This document shows positions 24,564 through 31,575 of a stretch of 51,832 nt of DNA, piece by piece. Both the position numbers and the translations under genes were made by a program. The stretch comes from Nitrososphaerota archaeon (GTDB lineage Archaea > Thermoproteota > Nitrososphaeria > Nitrososphaerales > UBA183), in NCBI GenBank assembly GCA_029785625.1, contig JAFLZI010000002.1:1-51832 (forward strand), given 5' to 3'. The notes under the pieces are model-generated. The model had not been told where the DNA came from, did no database searches, and saw nothing but the letters and a program-made list of their open reading frames with translations. Positions within the stretch are counted from its first letter, which is position 1. Every line of letters begins with the position of its first letter.

Positions 24564-25195
24564 CCCGGTTCACTCGTGTAGCGGGAGACCACCTTTCCTT
24601 CCGCCCGCCGCAACACCTCATCCAAGGTCGACGGCGCCATGCCAAGGATCGCCGCAAGCTGCCTTATGCTGACCTTCCTGGGGAGGGAGAAGTAGCCCAT
24701 CGCTTCGGCCAGCTTCAGCGCCTCTTCCTGGTTGAAGGTCAGCAGGTCGTTCCCCTTGAGATTCTCCACCCCCCTCACGGCGCCGGCGACGCCCCGCTCC
24801 TTGAGCCTGCGCAGCACCTTGCTGAGCGACACCCCAGACTCGAAGATCACGCGCCGGCTGTGCCTCAGCTTGACGGCGTCGGAGTAGTAACAGCCGAGGC
24901 AGAATCCTTTCATCTCGGCGACGGTCCTGCAGAATGGGGAGTTCTTGGTCACGACAAGCCCCGACGCCCTGTGGTCGTTGGTCCTTACCAGGTCTGTGAG
25001 CCTCACGTTGGGATGGGACGAGATGGCCTTCAGCATCTTGGCCACTGGCTCGCGGCTGCTTATCGCTATGAACTGGAGCATCCCCCTGGGGCCATCGGGC
25101 CTGCAGCTCACCACCCTCACGTTGATCTGGGCCCCCCTGATGGCGCTCGTCCACTCCCGCGCGTCGTCCGCCTCAAGAGCCACCTCCCTGATCAT
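24560..25195 (-). CDS. Bat-type (HTH_10) transcriptional regulator with Cys-rich sensor part
   Basis: This 211-aa protein has a C-terminal HTH_10-like domain (RKVSIRQLAAILGMAPSTLDEVLRRAE, about residues 170-200), as in archaeal bacterio-opsin-activator proteins. The N-terminal part resembles the small ligand-binding domain found in such regulators. Three cysteines in SPFCRTVAEMKGFCLGCYY (about residues 86-103) could sense metal, sulfur or redox state. It is the last gene of the leftward maturation operon and faces the Mo-hydroxylase operon tail to tail. It is the best local candidate to bind the palindrome shared by the two promoters, which is inference. Confidence 0.75.
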   Translation of the reverse strand: MIREVALEADDAREWTSAIRGAQINVRVVSCRPDGPRGMLQFIAISSREPVAKMLKAISSHPNVRLTDLVRTNDHRASGLVVTKNSPFCRTVAEMKGFCLGCYYSDAVKLRHSRRVIFESGVSLSKVLRRLKERGVAGAVRGVENLKGNDLLTFNQEEALKLAEAMGYFSLPRKVSIRQLAAILGMAPSTLDEVLRRAEGKVVSRYTSEPG

Positions 25196-25249
25196 GGCCT
25201 CCGGCCCTCCCCCCGGCCGTCCGGACGAAGCGGCGCCGAGCCGCGCCTG

Positions 25250-26056
25250 CTAGCGGGCAATGCTCCGTTCCCTCGCCGCCCCCCCTGGCTCTCCGCCGTC
25301 GACCTTCTTGGCCTCGTGGGTCTTCTCAGACCTCTCCAGCAGCTTCACCAGGCGCAGGTGGCCCAGGCTCCCGCCCCTGCGCGCGTGCACCACCTCGGCC
25401 ATTATGCTCAATCCTATCTCCTGCTGCGTGACCGCGCCTATGTCCAGGCCTACCGGGGCGTAGACCGACAGCAACTTCTCCAGAGGCGCGCCGGCCTCGA
25501 TCAGCTCCTTGTAGGACGTGTTCACTCGGTTCTTGCTGCCTATCATGCCTATGAAGCGCGCCTGGGAGCCCAGGACCGCCTGAAGGGCTTCGATGTCGTA
25601 CCTGTGCTCCGTGAGTATCAGGATGTTGTCATAGGGGGTGAAGACCATCTCCTTCAGCCTGTGCAAGACCCCCTGGGTGACCACTTCCGCATCGGGGAAG
25701 AGCTCCTTGGTGGCGAAGGGGTCCATCACCAGCACCTTGTATCCCAACATGTGGCCTATCTGGGCGCAGGCCTGAGAGATCCCTCCCGAGCCGAAGACCA
25801 CCAGCCTCTCGGGGGGCTCGACCAGCTCGAGCATCATCTTCACCTTCCCGCCGCAGGACATGCCGATGCCGCTCCAGCTGCCGTCGCCAAGGTCGAACTC
25901 CTTGACCCTGGTCTGTCCGTCCTGGAACACAAACCTCGCCTCTCTGATGATGTACTTCTCGACGCAGCCACCTCCGACGGTCCCCCAGACGGGCCCCACT
26001 TCGGGGATGGCCATCTTGGTCCCCTGCCCTCTTGGGACCGACCCGTCGGCTTCCAA
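25250..26056 (-). CDS. xdhC: XdhC-family Mo-cofactor maturation factor
   Basis: XdhC-type proteins bind the molybdenum cofactor, help its sulfuration and insert it into hydroxylases. The N-terminal signature GTVGGGCVE is followed by CGGKVKMMLE, a Rossmann-like domain (VVFGSGGISQACAQIG), and GLDIGAVTQQEIGLSIMAE near the C-terminus. The annotated 268 aa start at TTG 26056, but family-like sequence (TGRGIRVTVASV) continues upstream to about 26128 in the same frame without any ATG, GTG or TTG before a stop. The true N-terminus is therefore unsettled: a sequence error or unusual start is possible. It lies in the operon DUF3343-kinase-TusA-XdhC-regulator. Confidence 0.85.
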   Translation of the reverse strand: MEADGSVPRGQGTKMAIPEVGPVWGTVGGGCVEKYIIREARFVFQDGQTRVKEFDLGDGSWSGIGMSCGGKVKMMLELVEPPERLVVFGSGGISQACAQIGHMLGYKVLVMDPFATKELFPDAEVVTQGVLHRLKEMVFTPYDNILILTEHRYDIEALQAVLGSQARFIGMIGSKNRVNTSYKELIEAGAPLEKLLSVYAPVGLDIGAVTQQEIGLSIMAEVVHARRGGSLGHLRLVKLLERSEKTHEAKKVDGGEPGGAARERSIAR

Positions 26057-26146
26057 GACCGAAGCGACCGTGACCCTGATCCCTCGGCCCGTCTTTTCGC
26101 TGACAAAGCTGTAGAAGTCCTGCGTCTATCAGTCAACCTCCACGTA

Positions 26147-26497
26147 TCAGTCCCACCTGGTCCCGCAGGGGCCGACGGCTGGGAGAGGCTTTTCGCTCGC
26201 TTTCTCGGGTGACTTCCTGACAAAGATGTGGAACTCCCGACCGGCGGCATAGGACCGGGGCACCTCCTGTCCGTGGTTCCAGCAGTAGCGCAGGACGTTC
26301 TGCTTCGAGCCGTCATCGTCCACTATCACCTCGAACATGTCCCCAATGCTCCCCTTGGCCAGCGCGCCCTTGGTCATGAATATCGGCTTGGGGCAGAGCT
26401 GACCCCTGCAGTCGACCACGGAGGCCCCCTCCTCCGTTCTGCCCATGGGGGCTCCGCTGCCTAGAGTCACTGGCCGCTGGTGATCGTTCGCCTCCAT
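26147..26497 (-). CDS. tusA: TusA/SirA/YedF-like sulfur carrier
   Basis: This 116-aa protein contains the family motif VDCRGQLCPKPIFMTK (CPxP, Cys near residue 35), the site where a persulfide is carried. A VIVDDDGSKQNVLRYCWNHGQEV segment matches the second half of the fold. N- and C-terminal extensions add about 40 aa over the core. It stands directly before xdhC on the same strand, so it may deliver sulfur for the terminal Mo=S ligand. A half-site of the cluster palindrome (CCCGAACAGG, 26509-26518) lies just upstream, but without a TATA box at the matching distance. Confidence 0.8.
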   Translation of the reverse strand: MEANDHQRPVTLGSGAPMGRTEEGASVVDCRGQLCPKPIFMTKGALAKGSIGDMFEVIVDDDGSKQNVLRYCWNHGQEVPRSYAAGREFHIFVRKSPEKASEKPLPAVGPCGTRWD

Positions 26498-26543
26498 TTG
26501 AGTCCTGACCCGAACAGGTTAGCCTCCAAAGGGGACGCGCTGG

Positions 26544-27407
26544 TCAGGAGTCCAGCCCGTCGGCAACCGCCGCCCCCAGGCGGTCGACGATTTCGAAGAC
26601 CCTGGTGGCCGGCGTGGGATGGCAGAGCTCGCCGGCGACGCGGTTCGCCTTCAGGGCCACCAGGCTGGCCCTGACTGGGTTGATCCCACCGGCGATCAGG
26701 GCCGAGACCGCCCCGGTCACCGTGTCTCCGGTCCCGCCTATGGCCTCCAGCACGGGCACGTCAGGCTCCGAGATCCGGTGAATCACCCTGCCATCTTCCG
26801 CGACGTAGTCGACGGGCCCCTTCACTGCAAGGTACCTGGGGGCGTTGTTCGCCGCGTGGGCTTCCGCTATCAGCCGGGGCACCTCCATGGTGTCGACCTC
26901 GAAGAGGGAGGCTTTCACATACGCCGGGTGGCCTGCGTCCGGGTCGGCCAAGAATGCCATCTCGCCGGCGTCTGGGGTGAAGAGGTCGAACTTGGTGCAG
27001 AGACCGGTGGCCTTGGCTATCAACAGGGCGCCAGCGTCCGCTATCAGGAACGGCCTCTTCTCCCAATAGTCGGCCATCTCGACGAAATCCAGGAACTCGG
27101 TCCTTAGGGGCAGGACGTAGTGCAAGGTCACCACCGACGCCCCGATGCCCCCAGCTTCCTCGGTCAGGAACCGGTAGACCTTCCTCGAACCCGCCCCGTC
27201 CCCCAGGTCCCCTGACACGACTGCCATGGGCGGCTCTTCCCCGATGGCCTCGGCCACCACCGCGGCGGCAGCCATCATCGCCGTAGCCCCGATGGAAAGC
27301 GCCTCCTCTGGGATGCTCCGCTCCCCGATGTGCATGGACCCGCGGCCGTACTTCACGGGCCCGACCATGATGTCCCCGTCCGCCGTGGGGAGCGTCCCCG
27401 AGAGCAT
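26544..27407 (-). CDS. Ribokinase-fold protein related to NAD(P)HX dehydratase
   Basis: This 287-aa protein has the carbohydrate-kinase/YjeF-C signatures FTPDAGEMAFL and GGTGDTVTGAVSALIAGG, the latter with the catalytic Asp of the GTGD anion hole. The family includes ADP/ATP-dependent NAD(P)H-hydrate dehydratases and sugar kinases. The usual YjeF N-terminal epimerase domain is absent. Its place between the DUF3343-like and TusA-like genes suggests a role in cofactor maturation rather than general metabolite repair, but the substrate cannot be deduced. ATG 27407 is preferred over TTG 27413. The gap to the upstream stop is about 10 bp. Confidence 0.65.
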   Translation of the reverse strand: MLSGTLPTADGDIMVGPVKYGRGSMHIGERSIPEEALSIGATAMMAAAAVVAEAIGEEPPMAVVSGDLGDGAGSRKVYRFLTEEAGGIGASVVTLHYVLPLRTEFLDFVEMADYWEKRPFLIADAGALLIAKATGLCTKFDLFTPDAGEMAFLADPDAGHPAYVKASLFEVDTMEVPRLIAEAHAANNAPRYLAVKGPVDYVAEDGRVIHRISEPDVPVLEAIGGTGDTVTGAVSALIAGGINPVRASLVALKANRVAGELCHPTPATRVFEIVDRLGAAVADGLDS

Positions 27408-27417
27408 GAGCAAACGG

Positions 27418-27945
27418 TTACCGCTTCCTCTGTCTCAACGCTATCTCGTAGGCCTTCTGCAGGGTGTAGGCGCAGAGTGTGAACCCCACTTGGGCAGGGG
27501 GGGTCGCGTCCTCGAGCCTTGCCCCGACCAGCTTGGCCGCCAGCAGCGGGATGTCCGGGCATCCGCCCCCCGAGACGTTGGAGATGACTCCGTCCGACTT
27601 CCTGAAGGTGAGCTTCATGTTGCCTACCCTAACCATGGCGTAGTCGCCGTAGTCCACCGTCTTCACCAGCTTGCTGATCTGGAGCTCGCGCATACCCCCT
27701 TCGAACTTGAAGATCACATCCATCACTGATATGCCGTGCTCCTTCAGCACCTTCTCGGCTGCCGCCGTGTCGGCGCTGGGGACTGAGATGGCGAGGTCGC
27801 AGCCCGTCCTGACCTGAGGCGGCGGGGAGCCGGAGCTCGTGTGGAACCCTGATCCCATCAGGATGTCCTCGGCCCTCATCCCATCCCTGAAGTGCTCGAA
27901 GATCAGCACTGACCTGCTCTCTGAGCCTTCTTTCGCTTCCGCCAT
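27418..27945 (-). CDS. DUF3343-like putative sulfur/selenium carrier with C-terminal extension
   Basis: This 175-aa protein is similar in its first half (LIFEHFRDGMRAEDILMG, then TGCDLAISVPSADTAAAEKV) to DUF3343 proteins, which accompany TusA/YedF-like proteins and selenium- or sulfur-dependent Mo hydroxylases in bacteria. The Cys in TGCDL is the likely carrier residue. The C-terminal half (NVSGGGCPDIPLLAAKLVGA and GFTLCAYTLQKAYE) adds two Cys and is not recognised. ATG 27945 follows an ideal GGAGGAG six bases upstream, so it is chosen over TTG 27960. It is the first gene of the leftward maturation operon; a TATA-like GATAATAATCG lies near 27993-28003. Confidence 0.65.
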   Translation of the reverse strand: MAEAKEGSESRSVLIFEHFRDGMRAEDILMGSGFHTSSGSPPPQVRTGCDLAISVPSADTAAAEKVLKEHGISVMDVIFKFEGGMRELQISKLVKTVDYGDYAMVRVGNMKLTFRKSDGVISNVSGGGCPDIPLLAAKLVGARLEDATPPAQVGFTLCAYTLQKAYEIALRQRKR

Positions 27946-28118
27946 CTGTGGCTCCTCCAATCCTCCCGGTTCGGCGCGCAGCCGTCGCCCCGATTATTAT
28001 CCGCTGCGATGCGCGTCCGGCCTGACTGGGCCTAGGTCGAAGGCTCTGGCACGAAAGGCGCAAACTCTGGGACCCGCCCCCCGAGGTGGACCGCCAGAGA
28101 GGAAACCGCTCCGCAGCG

Positions 28119-28126
28119 CTTAAACA
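28119..28126 (+). promoter_or_regulatory. TATA-like box of the DsrE/DsrH/DsrF-like operon
   Basis: CTTAAACA lies about 30 bp before the TTG start at 28155. The gap of about 210 bp between this operon and the leftward DUF3343 operon thus holds two divergent promoters, suggesting co-regulation of both sulfur-relay groups. Confidence 0.45.
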
Positions 28127-28154
28127 CTTTGCCCCTGGGGCAGGGTCGCAGCCT

Positions 28155-28508
28155 TTGACCTACTTTGGCATCATCCTGACTGGGTCCCCCTACCAGACCC
28201 AGAGGTGGGAGACGGCTTGCCTCATAGCCGAGGGAGCCCTGGACAGGTCTGACAAGGTGAGCTTCTTCCTCTTCATGGATGGAGTGTACAACGCCCTGGC
28301 CGCCCAGCGATTCCCCGCAATGGAGGAACTCCCCAAGGACCGCTTTGCTTCAATGATTGAGCGGGGGGCGGAAGTCTTCGCCTGCGAAGTCTGTACCAAC
28401 AACAGGGGCCTGGAGGAGGGCGCCGGCTACCTGAAGGGGGTCAAGGTGGCCGGGGCTGCCTTCGTTTCGGAGATGGTGGCGAAGTGCGACAGGGTCCTGA
28501 CCCTATGA
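28155..28508 (+). CDS. dsrE: DsrE-like sulfur-transfer protein
   Basis: This 117-aa protein has the DsrE fold pattern: ILTGSPYQTQRWETACLIAEGAL, FFLFMDGVYNAL and a late GVKVAGAAFVSEMV. Two cysteines in CEVCTNNRG (near residue 80) are at the usual active-site position for persulfide transfer. The longer open frame from 28086 gives an N-terminus without family likeness, so the TTG at 28155 is chosen. It is first of three small genes (E, H, F order), next to maturation genes for a Mo hydroxylase rather than dissimilatory sulfite reductase. Confidence 0.8.
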   Translation: MTYFGIILTGSPYQTQRWETACLIAEGALDRSDKVSFFLFMDGVYNALAAQRFPAMEELPKDRFASMIERGAEVFACEVCTNNRGLEEGAGYLKGVKVAGAAFVSEMVAKCDRVLTL

Positions 28509-28518
28509 GCGGAGGTCC

Positions 28519-28785
28519 ATGGGCGTGACCGTGTACCTTGTCGACGAGCCTGCCGTCGGAGTGGCGAAACTCTACGCATCGCAGGATCCTACGGCCCGGG
28601 TCTTTCTCTTGCAGGACGCGGTCTATGCGGCCCTGGGAGGAGAGGTCAAGGGGATGGTGTACGTCCTGAGGGAAGATCTGGTCCGGAGAGGCCTCGAGGC
28701 CAGGGTCCCCGCCGGGGTGCGCGTGGTCGGATATCCAGACCTTGTCAGTCTGATGGAGGAGGAGAAGGTCGTCAATCTGCTCTGA
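28519..28785 (+). CDS. dsrH: DsrH/TusB-like protein
   Basis: This 88-aa protein contains ARVFLLQDAVYAALGG, the characteristic DsrH/TusB core strand and helix, and a GVRVVGYPDLVSLMEEEKVVNLL end. DsrH proteins form the third subunit of the DsrEFH or TusBCD complex that passes sulfur from TusA. The conserved Cys seen in DsrH of sulfur oxidisers is not visible here. The start is ATG 28519, 10 bp after the DsrE-like gene, so the genes are co-transcribed. Confidence 0.75.
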   Translation: MGVTVYLVDEPAVGVAKLYASQDPTARVFLLQDAVYAALGGEVKGMVYVLREDLVRRGLEARVPAGVRVVGYPDLVSLMEEEKVVNLL

Positions 28786-28794
28786 GGCTTCAAG

Positions 28795-29148
28795 ATGAAG
28801 AAAAAGGTCTTCGTCTGCTTCCTGAAGTCTCCCGTGGGGACGGGGTACTACATCGAAGGGATCAGAGCCTCCCTCGGTATCTTGAGCGGAGACGAAGAGC
28901 ACGAGGTCTACGTGGCGTTCATGGGGAAGGGCGTAAGGTCGGCCCTGAAGGGGGTCGACCGCGCCTACTCCGCCCGCATGCTGGGGTCCCTGACAGAAAT
29001 GGTCGTGGGCGGCGCCTTGCATGTGGAACGCGAATCCCTTGCCGAGGAAGGTTTCATGGAGTCCGACTTGGACCAGGGCTTCTCGGTTGCTCCTCGCGAG
29101 GAGATCTGGAAGATGATGTCGGCCGCGGACGTCACCCTCAGTTTCTAG
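28795..29148 (+). CDS. dsrF: DsrF/TusC-like protein
   Basis: This 117-aa protein starts KKKVFVCFLKSPVGTGYYIEGIRASLGIL and continues with VYVAFMGKGVRSALKGVD, like DsrF/TusC. The residue at the usual carrier-Cys position appears to be Ser (VERESLAEEGF), as in many DsrF proteins, which are structural. One Cys near the N-terminus (VFVCF) remains. It completes the E-H-F trio and overlaps the 3' end of mocA tail to tail by 11 bp. Confidence 0.72.
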   Translation: MKKKVFVCFLKSPVGTGYYIEGIRASLGILSGDEEHEVYVAFMGKGVRSALKGVDRAYSARMLGSLTEMVVGGALHVERESLAEEGFMESDLDQGFSVAPREEIWKMMSAADVTLSF

Positions 29149-29845
29149 GTCGCCTGTGGCTGCCCGAGGTCTCCGCTCTGCCTCCGGGAGAGACCTCTGC
29201 GAGACGGGCCAAGTCCCCGGGGGTGTCCATGTCGAGGACCGCCGCCAGCGACGTCTCCACGGTGACCACTTCTGCCGAATGGCGCGCCACCACTGCCTTC
29301 AGCCCCCTCGTGGGCTCAGCGATGCCCGCCAGTTCGCCGAAGAGGGACCTGTCGAAGAGTATCGGGTGCCCCTGCCTCCCTTCGTAGCCCGCGTTCACTA
29401 TCGGAGCCCGGGTCCTGTCGTACTCGTCGATCACCGCGTCTATGATGCTACGCTCCATGAGCACCATGTCCCCGGGGAGGATCATGACCGCGTCGGCGCG
29501 GCCGCTGACCCTCGAGACGCCTTTCCTGACGGAGGAGCTCTGTCCCGACTCGAACTCTTCGTTATAGACCATTTCGCAGGCGTACCCCTGGAGCTTCGAG
29601 CGCATCGCCTCAAAGGCATGGCCGACCACCACTATGACCTGCCTCGCCTTGGAGCCGAGCGACTCCGAGACCACCTTCTCTATCAGGGAGGTCTTCCCCA
29701 TTGGTTCGAGCATCTTGTTCCTTCCGAACCTGGTGGAGCGCCCCGCGGCGAGGACGACGATCGATGCGAAGCACCGCTCCCCCCCGGGGATGGCCCCCGC
29801 TCGCGTGAGCTTCGCCGAAGAGCCCTGGGGCGCCTGGATGTCCAT
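29138..29845 (-). CDS. mocA: Molybdenum cofactor nucleotidylyltransferase (MocA-like)
   Basis: MocA joins CTP to Mo-molybdopterin to give the dinucleotide used by PaoABC-type hydroxylases; close relatives use GTP. This 235-aa protein has the nucleotide-binding LAAGRSTRFGRNKM, the metal site ILPGDMV, and GRQGHPILFDRSLF typical of MocA. The first 28 residues are an unusual Pro/Gly-rich extension, so the start could lie further in, though a TATA-like GATAAGAAC about 25 bp upstream of ATG 29845 supports it. It is divergent from the cytochrome b operon. CTP specificity is inferred from context, not from a proven residue. Confidence 0.82.
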   Translation of the reverse strand: MDIQAPQGSSAKLTRAGAIPGGERCFASIVVLAAGRSTRFGRNKMLEPMGKTSLIEKVVSESLGSKARQVIVVVGHAFEAMRSKLQGYACEMVYNEEFESGQSSSVRKGVSRVSGRADAVMILPGDMVLMERSIIDAVIDEYDRTRAPIVNAGYEGRQGHPILFDRSLFGELAGIAEPTRGLKAVVARHSAEVVTVETSLAAVLDMDTPGDLARLAEVSPGGRAETSGSHRRPRN

Positions 29846-29928
29846 GGCCCGTGGTCCGGAGGGAGGTTCTTATCTCCGTCGGATGTCGTGCGCCATCCTC
29901 ACGACTCGAGCAGTGTTCCCTGAAGGGA

Positions 29929-29959
29929 GCCCGAACACATTCGGGCAATTCGAAATATA
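29929..29959 (+). promoter_or_regulatory. Palindromic operator plus TATA box of the cytochrome b operon
   Basis: GCCCGAA-CACA-TTCGGGC (29929-29946) is an inverted repeat with 7-bp arms. AAATATA follows at 29953-29959, seven bases after TTCGGG. Compared with 19330-19361, the half-sites, the centre length and the distance to the TATA box are the same. The expected transcription start (about 29980) falls just before ATG 29986. Confidence 0.75.
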
Positions 29960-29985
29960 GAGCAGCATGGAGCATGCAGAAGCGG

Positions 29986-30840
29986 ATGTCTGCCCTCTTC
30001 CAGCTGCCTCTGGACTACGCCGTCTGGATACTGGTGCTCTTCGGAGCGTTCTTCGCCATCCATTGGCTGAGGCGATCGTTCAGGGAGCCAGTCCGACAGA
30101 AACCCACGACGGCCGTGGAGGTGCCGGGGGAGAACGTGAAGGCCTTCGGCACGGTGCAGAGGCTCTTCCATTGGTCCCTCTTCGTGGTGTTGGGGCTCGT
30201 CGCATTCACCGGCATAGACATCTTCGCTCCTGGCGTCCTAGGCTGGTTCCTCGCCCCCTTCGGCATATCCAGCGTCGCAGACAGCCTGTTCTGGCACACC
30301 ACCCTCCTCTGGGTGCTGCTTGGAATGGTGGTAATTCACGTTGCCTGGGACCTGGCCGTGGCCCGGGGCTGGCACAACATATGGCCCGGGCGAAGGGACT
30401 TCAGCGACACGGGAGTGCGCCTGAAGAATTTCTTCGGCGCCACGAAGGAGTACCCACGGTCCCCGAAGTACGATCCTTTCATGAAGGTCTTCCACTGGGG
30501 GACTGCGCTCTCGTTCGTCGTTCTGGGCATTTCCGGCATCTATCTCTGGAACCCCTACGGGCTCCTCCCAGCCGTCGCCCCAGGTTTCATGAACACCCTC
30601 AGGCTGTTCCACGACGTCTTCGCGTTCCTGTTCGTGGGGCTGATACTGGGTCACATCTACTTCGCAGTACTGCCGGTGAACTGGCCCATCCTTCGTTCCA
30701 TGGCCACCGGGACCCTCTCGAAGGAGGAGTACGAGAGCGAGTTTGACGCCGACAGGTGGCCCGTGGCCAACCTGAAGCCTACCCTCGGGGCGCCCATGCC
30801 AGCAGCGGCGCTACGGCGGGAGGAGGTCGAGCGGCCATGA
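29986..30840 (+). CDS. Cytochrome b561 / formate-dehydrogenase-gamma-like membrane protein
   Basis: This 284-aa protein has five or so membrane segments and His residues placed as in di-haem cytochrome b subunits: LFHWSLF, FWHTTLL, MVVIHVAW, VFHWGTAL, RLFHDVF and LGHIYFAV. Such subunits take electrons from an extracytoplasmic dehydrogenase and pass them to quinone. It shares its promoter motif with the exported Mo hydroxylase, so it is a likely electron acceptor of that enzyme; this link is inference. ATG 29986 fits the TATA spacing best; ATG 29974 would add four residues. The stop overlaps the next ATG by 4 nt. Confidence 0.82.
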   Translation: MSALFQLPLDYAVWILVLFGAFFAIHWLRRSFREPVRQKPTTAVEVPGENVKAFGTVQRLFHWSLFVVLGLVAFTGIDIFAPGVLGWFLAPFGISSVADSLFWHTTLLWVLLGMVVIHVAWDLAVARGWHNIWPGRRDFSDTGVRLKNFFGATKEYPRSPKYDPFMKVFHWGTALSFVVLGISGIYLWNPYGLLPAVAPGFMNTLRLFHDVFAFLFVGLILGHIYFAVLPVNWPILRSMATGTLSKEEYESEFDADRWPVANLKPTLGAPMPAAALRREEVERP

Positions 30841-31307
30841 CCCAGCCTCGAGGAGGGCTCCTGTCGCCGAAGTCCAGGGTGAGCCTCGGCCTTGTCGGAG
30901 GCTTGGCCGGGTGCATCGTCATGGGGTTCAGCTTCGTGGCGCTCAGCGCCCTCGGCATCATGCAATTCGCTTGGCTACCAGCCGTCGGTGGTCTCTTCGG
31001 CGGTTCAGGTTTCGCCGCCGGGGCGGCGCTCTATGGCCTCGGGGAGTGGGTCGCCATGGGGATGGCGTGGGGCCTGATTTTCGCCTTCGGCTTCACGACA
31101 TACTCTGTCACGAAGGGCATGAGCGTCGCAGGCCTGGCGTTCCTGGTGATGGCCGCGGCATTCGCTCTGGTGAGCACCCCTGCGCTGAACGGGACGCTCC
31201 TGTCACTGTCCCTGTCAGGCGCGCTGTTGGCTCTGGCCGCACTGGCCATAGGCTACGCCTGTTGGGGCGCCACCCTGGGATACATCGGAAAGAGATACGC
31301 CGAGTGA
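30837..31307 (+). CDS. Membrane protein co-expressed with the cytochrome b subunit
   Basis: This 156-aa protein has four predicted membrane helices (about residues 17-42, 58-85, 90-112 and 120-148), rich in Gly, Ala and Leu. No His pattern for haem is seen and no family is recognised. ATG 30837 overlaps the cytochrome b stop (ATGA), so the two are coupled in translation, and it probably supports the same membrane complex, for example as an anchor or accessory subunit. Confidence 0.6.
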   Translation: MTQPRGGLLSPKSRVSLGLVGGLAGCIVMGFSFVALSALGIMQFAWLPAVGGLFGGSGFAAGAALYGLGEWVAMGMAWGLIFAFGFTTYSVTKGMSVAGLAFLVMAAAFALVSTPALNGTLLSLSLSGALLALAALAIGYACWGATLGYIGKRYAE

Positions 31308-31520
31308 CGGGCCTCGGGCCAGGCAATGCTTCGAGGGAGATGCCCCAGCGGGGGCCCACTCGTATCGGGCAACATCGTGGTCGGTCTCGCCTAGATCGCG
31401 GGAGCGGGACCCTTTCGCTCGAAAAGACAGCAAGGGAAGCGGCGAAGCGATCGATGGCCGTCAACAGTTCGCCAGTATGGATCTTCTGCGAAAGCGGGCG
31501 AGAACCAGAGGCGCGGTACC

Positions 31521-31534
31521 GATATAGAGATATC
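31521..31534. promoter_or_regulatory. Palindrome GATAT-AGAG-ATATC in the ECF-like gene promoter region
   Basis: In the 268-bp gap after the membrane gene, a 5-bp inverted repeat overlaps AT-rich boxes (also TACTATAG at 31541 and GAAATATCG at 31557) upstream of the transporter gene at 31576. It may be an operator or simply TATA-like sequence. Nothing else is recognised in 31308-31575. Confidence 0.35.
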
Positions 31535-31575
31535 TAGAGTTACTATAGACCAAGCTGAAATATCGACCGGACGCT

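Noticed and set aside
26505..26520. Third copy of the CCCGAAC palindrome upstream of the TusA-like gene
   Set aside because: Only one half-site matches, the second half differs at several positions, and there is no AAATATA at the matching distance.
28155..29148. Dissimilatory sulfur oxidation (dsr) locus
   Set aside because: No dsrAB, dsrC or hdr-like genes are in the window; neighbours are Mo-cofactor maturation genes.
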